This document shows positions 31,254 through 38,889 of a stretch of DNA of 64,000 bases, in pieces; within the stretch, counting starts at the first letter, position 1, and the number at the start of each line of letters is the position of its first letter. The DNA is from Haloarchaeobius amylolyticus (GTDB lineage Archaea > Halobacteriota > Halobacteria > Halobacteriales > Natrialbaceae), in NCBI RefSeq assembly GCF_026616195.1, contig NZ_JANHDH010000001.1, forward strand, positions 1,488,001-1,552,000, written 5' to 3'. Both the position numbers and the translations under genes were made by a program. The notes under the pieces were generated by a model. The model saw only the letters and a list, made by a program, of their open reading frames with translations. It was not told where the DNA came from and ran no database searches.

Positions 31254-32657
31254 TCAGTCGTCTGCACTCGCCACGTCGCCGGCCGTCTCGGGGAGTTCGC
31301 CGGGTGCGAGCAGGGGACTCCCGTCGGCCTGCGGCCCGAGTTCGGGGCCGAAGGGGCCGTCACCCTCGATGACGCGGCGCTGCTCGTAGTCGGTCGAGCG
31401 CTCGACCGGGACCCGCCCGATGGCGCGGACCATCTCGACGTAGCGGTCGAAGGTGCGGAACTCGCCGTACTGGCCGCCGGCGCGCTTGGTTATCTCCTCG
31501 GAGAGGATGGTGCCCATGAAGTCGTCGGCGCCGCAGTTGAGCATCTTCATCCCGTGCTCGTCGCCGTACTTCACCCACGAGGACTGGACGTGTTCGATGT
31601 TGTCGAGGAAGAGGCGCCCGACCGCGATCATCAGTTCGTCCTCGGCCCGGCTCGCCCCCTCGGTGACGACGCCGTGTTCGTACAGGGGCGTGTTCTCGTG
31701 GACGAACGAGAGCGGGACGAACTCGGTGATGGCGCCGTCGACGCGCTCCTGGAGGTCGCGCAGTTCCTTCAGGTGCATGACGCGGTGGGCCGCGTTGTCG
31801 ACGTGGCCGTACATGATGGTCGCGGTGAGCCCGAGGCCGACGTTGGCGGCGGCCTCCATCGCCTCCAGCCAGTCGTCGGTGCCGATCTTCCCGGGGCAGA
31901 TGACCTCGCGCACCTCGTCGACCAGTATCTCGGCGGCGGTTCCCGGCACCGAGTCGAGCCCTGCGTCCTTGAGCTTCCGGTACACGTCCTCGTAGCTCCA
32001 GTCCGTCCCGCGCCTGGCGTGGTAGGCCTCCTCCGGCGTCATCGAGTGCAGGTGCACGTCGTCGACCGACATGGCCCGCATCTGCTCGACGTAGGTGCCG
32101 GGGTCGGTGCGGTAGCGCTCGGGCGGCTTGTAGTTCGTCTCTTTCCAGTCCGACTGGCGGAGTATCTCGTGGTGCTCCGCGTCGAGGGCGAACGCCGGGT
32201 GGAGGCCGGAGACGGAGGTGACCTCGTAGATGCCGCGGTCGACCGCGTCCGCGACGACCTGTCTGGACTCGGCGGGCGTCTTCGTGAAGCCGCCGGTCGG
32301 GCCGTCGTAGTCCTCCTCGAAGGTGTGGGCAGTGTCCTTGAAGTTGCAGAACAGGCAGCCGGTGTTGCAGGCCGTCGTGACGTTGTTGTTCAGGTTCGCG
32401 ACGAAGGTGACCTCCTCCCCGACCACGTCCTGCCGGCGCTCGTCGGCGGCCTGCAGGACCTTCTCCTTGCGGACCGGGTCGATGCCGTCGACGTCGGTCC
32501 CCGTCGTGATGAGTTCGATACCGTCTGCGACCGTCAGTCGCTCGCCGTCGCGGGCCGTCGCCAGCGCGTTCTCGAACGACTGGTCCGTCTCGGGCACGTG
32601 GGCGAAGTCGAACCCGTCCGACGGGAGGTCGGCCGCAGAGGTTCCCCGGTTGGTCAT
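31254..32657 (-). CDS. cofH: FO synthase subunit CofH
   Basis: Predicted 467 aa radical SAM enzyme that makes the tyrosine-derived substrate for CofG in F420 synthesis. Cluster cysteines are Cys97, Cys101 and Cys104 (TTACNTGCLFCNF). Other marks are TSVSGLHPAFALDAEHHEIL, SVDDVHLHSMTPEEAYHARR, GTAAEILVDEVREVICPGKI, TATIMYGHVDNAAHRVMHL, and FVPLSFVHENTPLYE. Start ATG at 32657 lies about 30 bases after a minus-strand TATA (GTTTTTACG, 32683-32691), so the message is near leaderless. It is divergent from purC. Confidence 0.92.
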   Translation of the reverse strand: MTNRGTSAADLPSDGFDFAHVPETDQSFENALATARDGERLTVADGIELITTGTDVDGIDPVRKEKVLQAADERRQDVVGEEVTFVANLNNNVTTACNTGCLFCNFKDTAHTFEEDYDGPTGGFTKTPAESRQVVADAVDRGIYEVTSVSGLHPAFALDAEHHEILRQSDWKETNYKPPERYRTDPGTYVEQMRAMSVDDVHLHSMTPEEAYHARRGTDWSYEDVYRKLKDAGLDSVPGTAAEILVDEVREVICPGKIGTDDWLEAMEAAANVGLGLTATIMYGHVDNAAHRVMHLKELRDLQERVDGAITEFVPLSFVHENTPLYEHGVVTEGASRAEDELMIAVGRLFLDNIEHVQSSWVKYGDEHGMKMLNCGADDFMGTILSEEITKRAGGQYGEFRTFDRYVEMVRAIGRVPVERSTDYEQRRVIEGDGPFGPELGPQADGSPLLAPGELPETAGDVASADD

Positions 32658-32682
32658 TATCCCTAAAGGTCCCGTTCGAGGC

Positions 32683-32691
32683 GTAAAAACG
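32683..32691 (-). promoter_or_regulatory. TATA box of cofH
   Basis: GTTTTTACG on the minus strand, about 30 bases before the cofH ATG. Confidence 0.4.
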
Positions 32692-32842
32692 TCGCGGGAC
32701 GTGCAAGGACGCGCCGGTACCGCAAGGGCCGACGCGAGGCGCGGGGTCGGTCCACCCCACCGTCGCGAGCGCGTAGTGAAACCTTCTTGGTGGCGCACTT
32801 CGCGGGTTCGAACATGAGCACTCGCGTGCGGGGGTGTCCCCC

Positions 32843-33862
32843 GTGACGTCCGTCAAGGAGTTCCGCATCGAGGAGCCGGCGTCGGCCGACGAACTCGGCC
32901 TCGGCGCGTTCGTCTTCACCGACGACTACTCCGTCTTCGACTGGGGCAAGATGCCCGACCAGATCCCACAGAAGGGCGCCTCGCTCTGTTCGATGGGCGC
33001 GTTCAACTTCGAACTGCTCGAGGAGGAGGGCGTCCCGACGCACTACCGCGGCGTCGTCGAGGACGGCGAGATAATCCCCCTGCGCGAGGCCTCGCGCCCG
33101 CCGTGGGAGATGGCCATCGACCTCACGCAGGTCCCCGACCTGCCCCACGAGGGCCGGGACTACGACTACGACGCGTTCCACGCCGAGGCGGGCGAGAACT
33201 ACCTCGTCCCGCTGGAGATCGTCTTCCGGAACCGCGTCCCCGTCGGCTCCAGCCTGCGCGACCGGAGCGACCCGGCCGACCACGGCCTCGACCTCGAGAG
33301 CTGGCCGGACGAGCCCGTCGACCTCGACGAGCCCATCGTCGAGTTCTCCACGAAGTACGAGGAGTCCGACCGCTACCTCACCCGCGCGGAGGCCGACGAG
33401 ATCGCCGGCGTCGCCGACATCGAGGCCCTCGAATCGGTCGCGCGCGAGGTCAACCGCATCGTCACGGAGCAGGCCGACGCCGGCGGCCTCACCCACGAGG
33501 ACGGGAAGATAGAGTGCCTCTACTTCGACGGCGAGGTCCGCGTCGCCGACGTGGTCGGCACCTTCGACGAGAACCGCTTCAGCTACGAGGGCACCCAGAT
33601 ATCCAAGGAGGTCATCCGCCAGTACCACAAGCGCACCCAGCCCGAGTGGGTCGAAGCCGTGGGCGAGGCGAAGGCGCGGGCGAAGGCCGAGAACATCGCG
33701 GACTGGCGTGAACTCTGTGAGGTCCAGCCCGAGCACCTCGACGAGGACGTGCTGCAGGTCGCCAGCGACATGTACACCGCGGGCGCGAACGCCTACACCG
33801 GGCTGGAACTGTTCGACGCGCCGCCCATCGACTCGGCCATCGGGGCCGTCCGCCGGCTCTGA
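32843..33862 (+). CDS. purC: Phosphoribosylaminoimidazole-succinocarboxamide synthase
   Basis: Predicted 339 aa, the long haloarchaeal form. PurC joins CAIR and aspartate with ATP in purine synthesis. Motifs: TDDYSVFDWGKMPDQIPQKG, YLVPLEIVFRNRVPVGSSLR, EPIVEFSTKYEESDRYLT, LTHEDGKIECLYFDGEV, VADVVGTFDENRFSYEG, and SKEVIRQYHKRTQPEW. The start is GTG at 32843 (encoding MTSVKEFRIEEP), the conserved family N-terminus; a second GTG lies three codons upstream. The 185-base divergent gap to cofH holds both promoters. Confidence 0.93.
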   Translation: MTSVKEFRIEEPASADELGLGAFVFTDDYSVFDWGKMPDQIPQKGASLCSMGAFNFELLEEEGVPTHYRGVVEDGEIIPLREASRPPWEMAIDLTQVPDLPHEGRDYDYDAFHAEAGENYLVPLEIVFRNRVPVGSSLRDRSDPADHGLDLESWPDEPVDLDEPIVEFSTKYEESDRYLTRAEADEIAGVADIEALESVAREVNRIVTEQADAGGLTHEDGKIECLYFDGEVRVADVVGTFDENRFSYEGTQISKEVIRQYHKRTQPEWVEAVGEAKARAKAENIADWRELCEVQPEHLDEDVLQVASDMYTAGANAYTGLELFDAPPIDSAIGAVRRL

Positions 33863-33893
33863 GTCGGCCCGTTCTGAGTCCGTATTCCGCTTT

Positions 33894-34031
33894 TCAGACA
33901 CTCAGCAGACCGATGATGAGCGACAGGACCACGAGGGCGACGAACAGCACGACCACGCCGACGAACAGCAGGCGGAGGAGCCTCGGGAACACGTCGAGGT
34001 CGAGGGCCATCGGGAGGCTGTTGGAGTCCAT
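33894..34031 (-). CDS. 45-aa single-helix membrane protein
   Basis: Predicted 45 aa: MDSNSLPMALDLDVFPRLL then one long hydrophobic helix (FVGVVVLFVALVVLSLIIGL). ATG at 34031 lies about 25 bases after a minus-strand TATA (GATTTAGTG, about 34051-34059). Codons are normal. It converges with purC. Function unknown. Confidence 0.55.
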   Translation of the reverse strand: MDSNSLPMALDLDVFPRLLRLLFVGVVVLFVALVVLSLIIGLLSV

Positions 34032-34135
34032 GGTTCGTGTTCGGCTGCTGGCACTAAATCGGTTGGGCCTCCGTGGCTGCCCCCGCCGACCGTTCCAGAC
34101 ACCACACCTATCACCAATCGCGCACAACTGGCGCT

Positions 34136-34354
34136 ATGGCATTCCCCATGGGCCCGGCGCAACCCATCCTCGACGGTCTCCGGGAGCTGTTCGAGCATCG
34201 CTACGACGACGCCGTCGTGTACGCCGACCGCGAGAGCGAGGTCGTCCTGCACGAGGGCGCGGTCCGGATACGGGGCGACGGCTGGGTCGAGTTACCGACC
34301 GGCCGGCTCCTCTCGCCGGAGGCAGTCCATCACATCGATACGCACGAGGAGTAG
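34136..34354 (+). CDS. Small conserved-looking protein, 72 aa
   Basis: Predicted 72 aa, acidic, alpha then beta: MAFPMGPAQPILDGLRELFE, then DAVVYADRESEVVLHEGAVR, then GWVELPTGRLLSPEAVHHID. No domain recognised. ATG at 34136. It stands alone between the short membrane protein (divergent) and a repeat-containing gap. Confidence 0.55.
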   Translation: MAFPMGPAQPILDGLRELFEHRYDDAVVYADRESEVVLHEGAVRIRGDGWVELPTGRLLSPEAVHHIDTHEE

Positions 34355-34442
34355 TCGGTGAGACGTGTGTCGGCGGTTTTATCGGCTCTGTGAGCGTCAC
34401 AGACGACCCTCGCGACGACGACATCCAGAAGGCCCCACCCAC

Positions 34443-34490
34443 CGCACAGCACCGCGACCGCACAGCACCGCGACCGCACAGCACCGCAGC
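34443..34490. repeat. Tandem repeat, three 16-base units
   Basis: CGCACAGCACCGCGAC occurs twice in a row (34443-34458, 34459-34474), then once with an altered end (34475-34490). The minus-strand reading GTGCTGTGCGG after GGGGAAGGGCAGG resembles the word set in the non-coding region at 24653-24694. The gap 34355-34608 has no plausible gene. Confidence 0.75.
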
Positions 34491-34608
34491 CTGCCCTTCC
34501 CCGGCGACGACCACGCGCCCGCGGCGCGGGTCGTCGTGGCCCCGGTGATTCGTCGGGAGCACGACGACGACGAAACCACCTTCTCCCTCCGGCGACAACG
34601 ACGGGACA

Positions 34609-36504
34609 GTGACAGCCGACGAGTCCGACACATCCCCGCCCGAGGACGAGTCTCCGCCGGCCGAGGAGCCAGCGGACGGAGAGGAACCGACCGACGGGTC
34701 GGACGACCTGCCGGTGAACCGGTTCTACGACGCCCTCGAGGCCCACGGCCAGCCGGTCATCACGGCGACCCAGCTCGCCCGCAAGCTCGACACCACCCAG
34801 GAGCGTGCCCTGCGGGCGCTCGAACAGCTGGAGCGCCGGGGCGACGTGGCCCACCAGTCGGTCGAGACGGACCCGACGGTGTGGTACGCGACCGACTGGG
34901 CCGAGATGGTCGACCGCGAGCGCGTCGTCTTCTTCCCGAACCGCCGCCGGCTCGTCGTGGACCAGCCGACGCAGTTCACCCGGGCGCAGTGCTCGCAGTT
35001 CGCCCACCTCGTCGACACGACGCGGTCCGGTGGGTACCTCTACGAGATCCGCCAGGAGGACATCTGGCAGGCCCCCTACGACGACTTCGAGAAGCTCATG
35101 CGGACCATCCGGCAGGTCATCCCGGAGCGGTCCCCCCACTTCGAGGAGTGGGTCGAGGACCAGTGGAAGCGCGCGAACCAGTTCGTGCTCGCGACCCACG
35201 AGGAGGGCTACACCGTCCTCGAAGCCGCCAGTGAGAACCTGATGGGCAACGTCGCCCGCCAGAAGCTCGACGAGACCCACCTCCGGGCGCCCATCGACGA
35301 CACGACCTCGTGGGTGGCCGACGAGAAGGTCGCCGAGATCAAGCGCATCCTGTACGAGGCGGGCTACCCCGTCAGGGACGAGCGCGACCTGGAGACCGGC
35401 GACGAGTTGCCCGTCGAGTTGCTGCTGACGTTGCGGGACTACCAGCAGACCTGGGTCGACCGCTTCGCAGAGCAGAAGGCCGGCATCATGGTCGGGCCGC
35501 CCGGTAGCGGGAAGACGGTCGCCGCGATGGGCGCGATGGCGGCGGTGCAGGGCGAGACCCTCATCCTCGTCCCCTCGCGCGAACTCGCCAGCCAGTGGCG
35601 CGAGGAGCTACAGACCCACACCACCCTGACCGCGGACCAGATCGGCGAGTACCACGGCGGCGAGAAGCAGATCCGCCCCGTGACCATCGCGACCTACCAG
35701 ACGGCCGGGATGGACCGCCACCGCCAGCTGTTCGACCAGCGCCGGTGGGGGCTCATCATCTACGACGAGGTGCACCACGTCCCGAGCCGGGTGTTCCGGC
35801 GCTCGGCGGACCTCCAGTCCCGGCATCGCCTCGGGCTGACCGCGACCCCGGTCCGCGAGGACGACAGGGAGGAGGACATCTTCACGCTCATCGGCCCGCC
35901 CATCGGCACCGACTGGGACGCCCTGTTCGAGGCGGGCTACGTGCAGGAACCCGAGGTGTACATCCACTACGTCCCGTGGGCCGACGACGACGCCAAGAAC
36001 GAGCATTCGAGCGCCGACCCCGGCCACGAGAAGCGCATGCTGGCGTCGATGAACCCCGCGAAGGTCGAGGAGACGCGCCACCTGCTCGAGAAGCATCCCG
36101 AGAAGAAGGCGCTCGTCTTCGTGGAGTACCTCGACCAGGGCGAACTGCTCGCGGAGGCGCTGGACGCCCCGTTCATCTCCGGCGAGATGCGCCACTCCGA
36201 GCGCCGCAGACTGCTCGACGAGTTCCGCCGGGGCGAGCGTCGTGTGCTCGTCATCTCCCGGGTCGGCGACGAGGGCATCGACCTGCCCGACGCCGAGTTG
36301 GCCATCGTCGCCTCCGGGCTGGGCGGGTCGCGCCGGCAGGGTGCCCAGCGCGCCGGCCGGACCATGCGCCCCGAGGGCAACGCCCTGATGTACGTGCTGG
36401 CGACCCGGGGCACCACCGAGGAGGACTTCGCCCAGCGCCAGCTCCGCCACCTCGCCTCGAAGGGCGTGAAGGTCCGAGACGGCCCGGCCGAGGCCGTGGA
36501 ATAA
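34609..36504 (+). CDS. XPB-like superfamily 2 DNA helicase with N-terminal winged helix
   Basis: Predicted 631 aa. After an acidic low-complexity start comes a winged-helix segment (about residues 37-90: FYDALEAHGQPVITATQLAR). The helicase core has LRDYQQTWVDRFAEQKAGI (Q-like), Walker A GPPGSGKT with Lys302, LVPSRELASQWREEL, Walker B DEVHH (Asp386), LTATPVREDDREEDIFTLIG, and in the second RecA half LVISRVGDEGIDLPDAEL and QRAGRTMRP. This order is typical of XPB/Ssl2-like archaeal helicases used in repair or transcription. The start is GTG at 34609. Nuclease partner Bax1 is not beside it. Confidence 0.87.
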   Translation: MTADESDTSPPEDESPPAEEPADGEEPTDGSDDLPVNRFYDALEAHGQPVITATQLARKLDTTQERALRALEQLERRGDVAHQSVETDPTVWYATDWAEMVDRERVVFFPNRRRLVVDQPTQFTRAQCSQFAHLVDTTRSGGYLYEIRQEDIWQAPYDDFEKLMRTIRQVIPERSPHFEEWVEDQWKRANQFVLATHEEGYTVLEAASENLMGNVARQKLDETHLRAPIDDTTSWVADEKVAEIKRILYEAGYPVRDERDLETGDELPVELLLTLRDYQQTWVDRFAEQKAGIMVGPPGSGKTVAAMGAMAAVQGETLILVPSRELASQWREELQTHTTLTADQIGEYHGGEKQIRPVTIATYQTAGMDRHRQLFDQRRWGLIIYDEVHHVPSRVFRRSADLQSRHRLGLTATPVREDDREEDIFTLIGPPIGTDWDALFEAGYVQEPEVYIHYVPWADDDAKNEHSSADPGHEKRMLASMNPAKVEETRHLLEKHPEKKALVFVEYLDQGELLAEALDAPFISGEMRHSERRRLLDEFRRGERRVLVISRVGDEGIDLPDAELAIVASGLGGSRRQGAQRAGRTMRPEGNALMYVLATRGTTEEDFAQRQLRHLASKGVKVRDGPAEAVE

Positions 36505-36518
36505 TTGCCAGCGTCGTC

Positions 36519-36531
36519 GGGCTTGAAGCCC
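36519..36531. promoter_or_regulatory. Short hairpin or operator GGGCTTGAAGCCC
   Basis: Perfect 6-bp arms around one base, 15 bases after the helicase stop and 24 bases before the next ATG. Terminator or operator role undecided. Confidence 0.25.
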
Positions 36532-36554
36532 TGCGGGTCGTTCACGTAGACAGT

Positions 36555-36740
36555 ATGGTTGACCCGACTTCAGATCTGGGCGACGTCGACCCCGACGAGG
36601 CGCCCGCCTGTGCGGTCTGCGGTGCGGCGGTGACCGGGGACGAACATCGCGTGCGCTCGTGGGTCGAGGATGGCAACGTCGAACACCGACACTTCTGCGA
36701 CGACGACTGTCTCGACGAGTGGGACGGCGCGGACGAGTGA
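36555..36740 (+). CDS. DUF7576-like small zinc-finger protein
   Basis: Predicted 61 aa: acidic N-terminus then a treble-clef-like zinc site, CAVCGAAV (CxxC) and HFCDDDCLDEW (CxxxC) with an HxF lead-in. It matches a tiny haloarchaeal family (DUF7576 as I recall). Such proteins may bind nucleic acid or protein. ATG at 36555. It is convergent with mobA, 27 bases apart. Confidence 0.7.
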   Translation: MVDPTSDLGDVDPDEAPACAVCGAAVTGDEHRVRSWVEDGNVEHRHFCDDDCLDEWDGADE

Positions 36741-36767
36741 CCGAGCCCGCCCACGACGCACCCCGGT

Positions 36768-37409
36768 TCAGTCCGCCGTGACCTGCCCTTCTACGACCGT
36801 CAGGTCGGCCTGCGAGTTCACGTTCTCGAACGTCGCCGCCGTCGTCCGGTCGCGCACCGTCTCCTCGGGGACCACTGCCGGGCCCACGCTTGCGACCACG
36901 TCGCGCAGGCGCCGCTTGCCGGCCGCGAGCGACCGCAGACACGTCGCCCCGGTGACCGTGGACCGGTAGACAGCACAGAGTGGTTGTCGCTCGCCGTCGA
37001 ACACCGGCACGGCGCCCGTCGCACCCGCCGACTCGGCGAACAGCCAGTCCACGAACTCCGGGTCCAGCCGCGGCATGTCACAGCCCGCGACCGCGACCAT
37101 CGGTGCGTCCGTGGCCCGGACCCCGGTCAGCAGCCCCCCGACCGGCCCCCGGTCGGGCACGTCGTCGACCACGACCGCCGTCTCGACAGGAGAACCTACC
37201 AGTGCCCGCCGGATGCCGGCGACCTGTGGCTCGCGACAGGGCACCACGACCGAATCCACCACTGCCGCGAGCCGGTCGACGACGTGGCGGACCATCGCCA
37301 CCCCGTCCAGTTCGGCCAGCGCCTTGTCGGGGCCGCCGAAGCGGGTCGAGTGACCGCCCGCGAGGACGACCGCGCCGCGGGCCGGGGCGTCGTCTCGGGA
37401 CCCCGTCAC
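36768..37409 (-). CDS. mobA: Molybdenum cofactor guanylyltransferase
   Basis: Predicted 213 aa. MobA joins GMP to molybdopterin to give the MGD cofactor needed by nitrate reductase. Motifs: GAVVLAGGHSTRFGGPDKAL (nucleotide loop), VVVDDVPDRGPVGGLLTGV, and VAVAGCDMPRLDPEFVDWLF (metal-binding D). It is the last gene of the nitrate operon. It begins at GTG 37409, overlapping the stop of the preceding 46-aa gene by 4 bases (GTGA), which shows translational coupling. Confidence 0.87.
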   Translation of the reverse strand: MTGSRDDAPARGAVVLAGGHSTRFGGPDKALAELDGVAMVRHVVDRLAAVVDSVVVPCREPQVAGIRRALVGSPVETAVVVDDVPDRGPVGGLLTGVRATDAPMVAVAGCDMPRLDPEFVDWLFAESAGATGAVPVFDGERQPLCAVYRSTVTGATCLRSLAAGKRRLRDVVASVGPAVVPEETVRDRTTAATFENVNSQADLTVVEGQVTAD

Positions 37410-37546
37410 GCGATGAACCCCGTCTGTCCGGTGAACGCGAGGTAGAGCGAGAACACGGTCACGAGGATGGCGATGCCCATCTCGGCGTAGAGGGCGACCT
37501 TGCCCCACTTATACCATGGGTCGTACGCCGGGTCGGTCTCGGCCAT
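37406..37546 (-). CDS. 46-aa single-helix membrane protein of the nitrate operon
   Basis: Predicted 46 aa: MAETDPAYDPWYKWGKVALY at the N-terminus, then a transmembrane helix (EMGIAILVTVFSLYLAFTG), ending TGFIA. It overlaps narK at the start by 1 base (TGATG) and mobA at its end by 4 bases, so it is a real operon member despite its size. It may be an accessory subunit of the transporter or a reductase anchor; no family is recognised. Confidence 0.72.
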   Translation of the reverse strand: MAETDPAYDPWYKWGKVALYAEMGIAILVTVFSLYLAFTGQTGFIA

Positions 37547-38889
37547 CAGTCATCACCCCCTGGGGCGGCCGTCGCACTGCCGGCCCCGTCGTCGAGCCAG
37601 CGTTCACGCGTCCCGATACCGTGGGCCTCGACGCCGCTCCCGCTCCGCATCGCCCACAGGTAGAACAGGACGATGGGCACGAAGAACACCAGCGCGACGG
37701 CCGCGTAGCCCATGTGGATGTTCGGGACGAACCCGAACACCAGCGGGTAGACGATGCCGCCGGACGTGGAGATGCCACCGATGAAGCCCGAGGCGGTCCC
37801 GGGACGGTCCGGGAACATGAGCGGGACGATGGCGAAGACGCCGCCGGTCCCGAAGCTCACCGCGATGCCGAACATCGCGAGGACGACGACCGACGCCGGC
37901 AGCAGGCCGGCGAGGCCGACGACCGTCAGGAGTAGCATCATCAGCGTGACCAGCAACAGCGCCGTCAGCAGCCAGTGGACCCGGGGCGCGTACGCCTGCT
38001 CGGTCGAGAGGACCGGGTACGGCGTCCAGTCCTTGCGCTGCCAGAGGTCGGACATGTAGCCCGAGAACGGCCGGAACAGCGACGCGTTGAACGACTGGAC
38101 CGCCGCGAACGTCCCGGCGGCGGTCTGGATGGCCGCCACGTCGGTGAACCCGAGGTCACGGATTGACGACCCGAAGCCCTCGGTGTAGTAGCTCGGGAGC
38201 CAGGAGTTCATCGCGATCTCCAGCCCGAACGTCATCGCGTACGCCAGCATCAGCGCGATGGCGGCGTAGCGCGTCCAGACGTACATCGTGTCCCCGAACG
38301 AGGTGTTCTGCTTCGCGACCTCGGCGGTCGCGGCGTCCCTGGCGGGTTCGCCGCGCCACTTGTAGACGACCGCGACCACGAGGGCGGCGACACCGAGATG
38401 CAGGAACGCGTCGGTGTAGTTGGTCCCGTAGATGCGCGGGAGCAGGAGTGCACCGACGCCGGCACCGACGTTCCCGGTCCCGGCGTAGAGGCCCTCGGCA
38501 GTCCCTATCTCGTGCTCGTCGAACCACTGGGCGACGTGCTGGATGCCGACGACGAAACTGATGCCGGCGGAGGCGACGACGAGCCGCTGGACGAACAGCA
38601 CCTCGTAGCTGCTCGCGAACGCCGACATGATGCTCACGACGCCAGCGTAGCCGAGGATGATGGCGAAGACGTTGTGCGCGCCGAGGCGGTCGGCCGCCCA
38701 GCCGGCGGCGACCCGGCCCGGCGGCGCGAGCCAGATGGCCGAACTCGCCAGCAGCCCCAGTTCGGCCATGCTGAGCGAGAACGCCTGCCCGATGCTCGGG
38801 CTGAACGCGGCGGTCGAGAACCACAGCAGGAACGCGGTGAAGAAGCCGAGCGTCGCGATGAGCAGTTGCTCGACCTTGCGGGATATCAT
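37546..38889 (-). CDS. narK: Nitrate/nitrite transporter, MFS family
   Basis: Predicted 447 aa with 12 helices. The first helices (FFTAFLLWFSTAAFSPSIGQ) and the glycine-rich segments GTGNVGAGVGALLLPRIYG and FGTGGVFAIVPLMFPDRPGT are the nitrate-signature regions of the NNP family, and GTASGFIGGISTSGG follows. It imports nitrate (or exports nitrite) across the cell membrane. The ATG overlaps the nasA stop (ATGA), and its stop overlaps the 46-aa gene. The C-terminal tail is polar and Gly/Ala-rich. Confidence 0.9.
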   Translation of the reverse strand: MISRKVEQLLIATLGFFTAFLLWFSTAAFSPSIGQAFSLSMAELGLLASSAIWLAPPGRVAAGWAADRLGAHNVFAIILGYAGVVSIMSAFASSYEVLFVQRLVVASAGISFVVGIQHVAQWFDEHEIGTAEGLYAGTGNVGAGVGALLLPRIYGTNYTDAFLHLGVAALVVAVVYKWRGEPARDAATAEVAKQNTSFGDTMYVWTRYAAIALMLAYAMTFGLEIAMNSWLPSYYTEGFGSSIRDLGFTDVAAIQTAAGTFAAVQSFNASLFRPFSGYMSDLWQRKDWTPYPVLSTEQAYAPRVHWLLTALLLVTLMMLLLTVVGLAGLLPASVVVLAMFGIAVSFGTGGVFAIVPLMFPDRPGTASGFIGGISTSGGIVYPLVFGFVPNIHMGYAAVALVFFVPIVLFYLWAMRSGSGVEAHGIGTRERWLDDGAGSATAAPGGDD

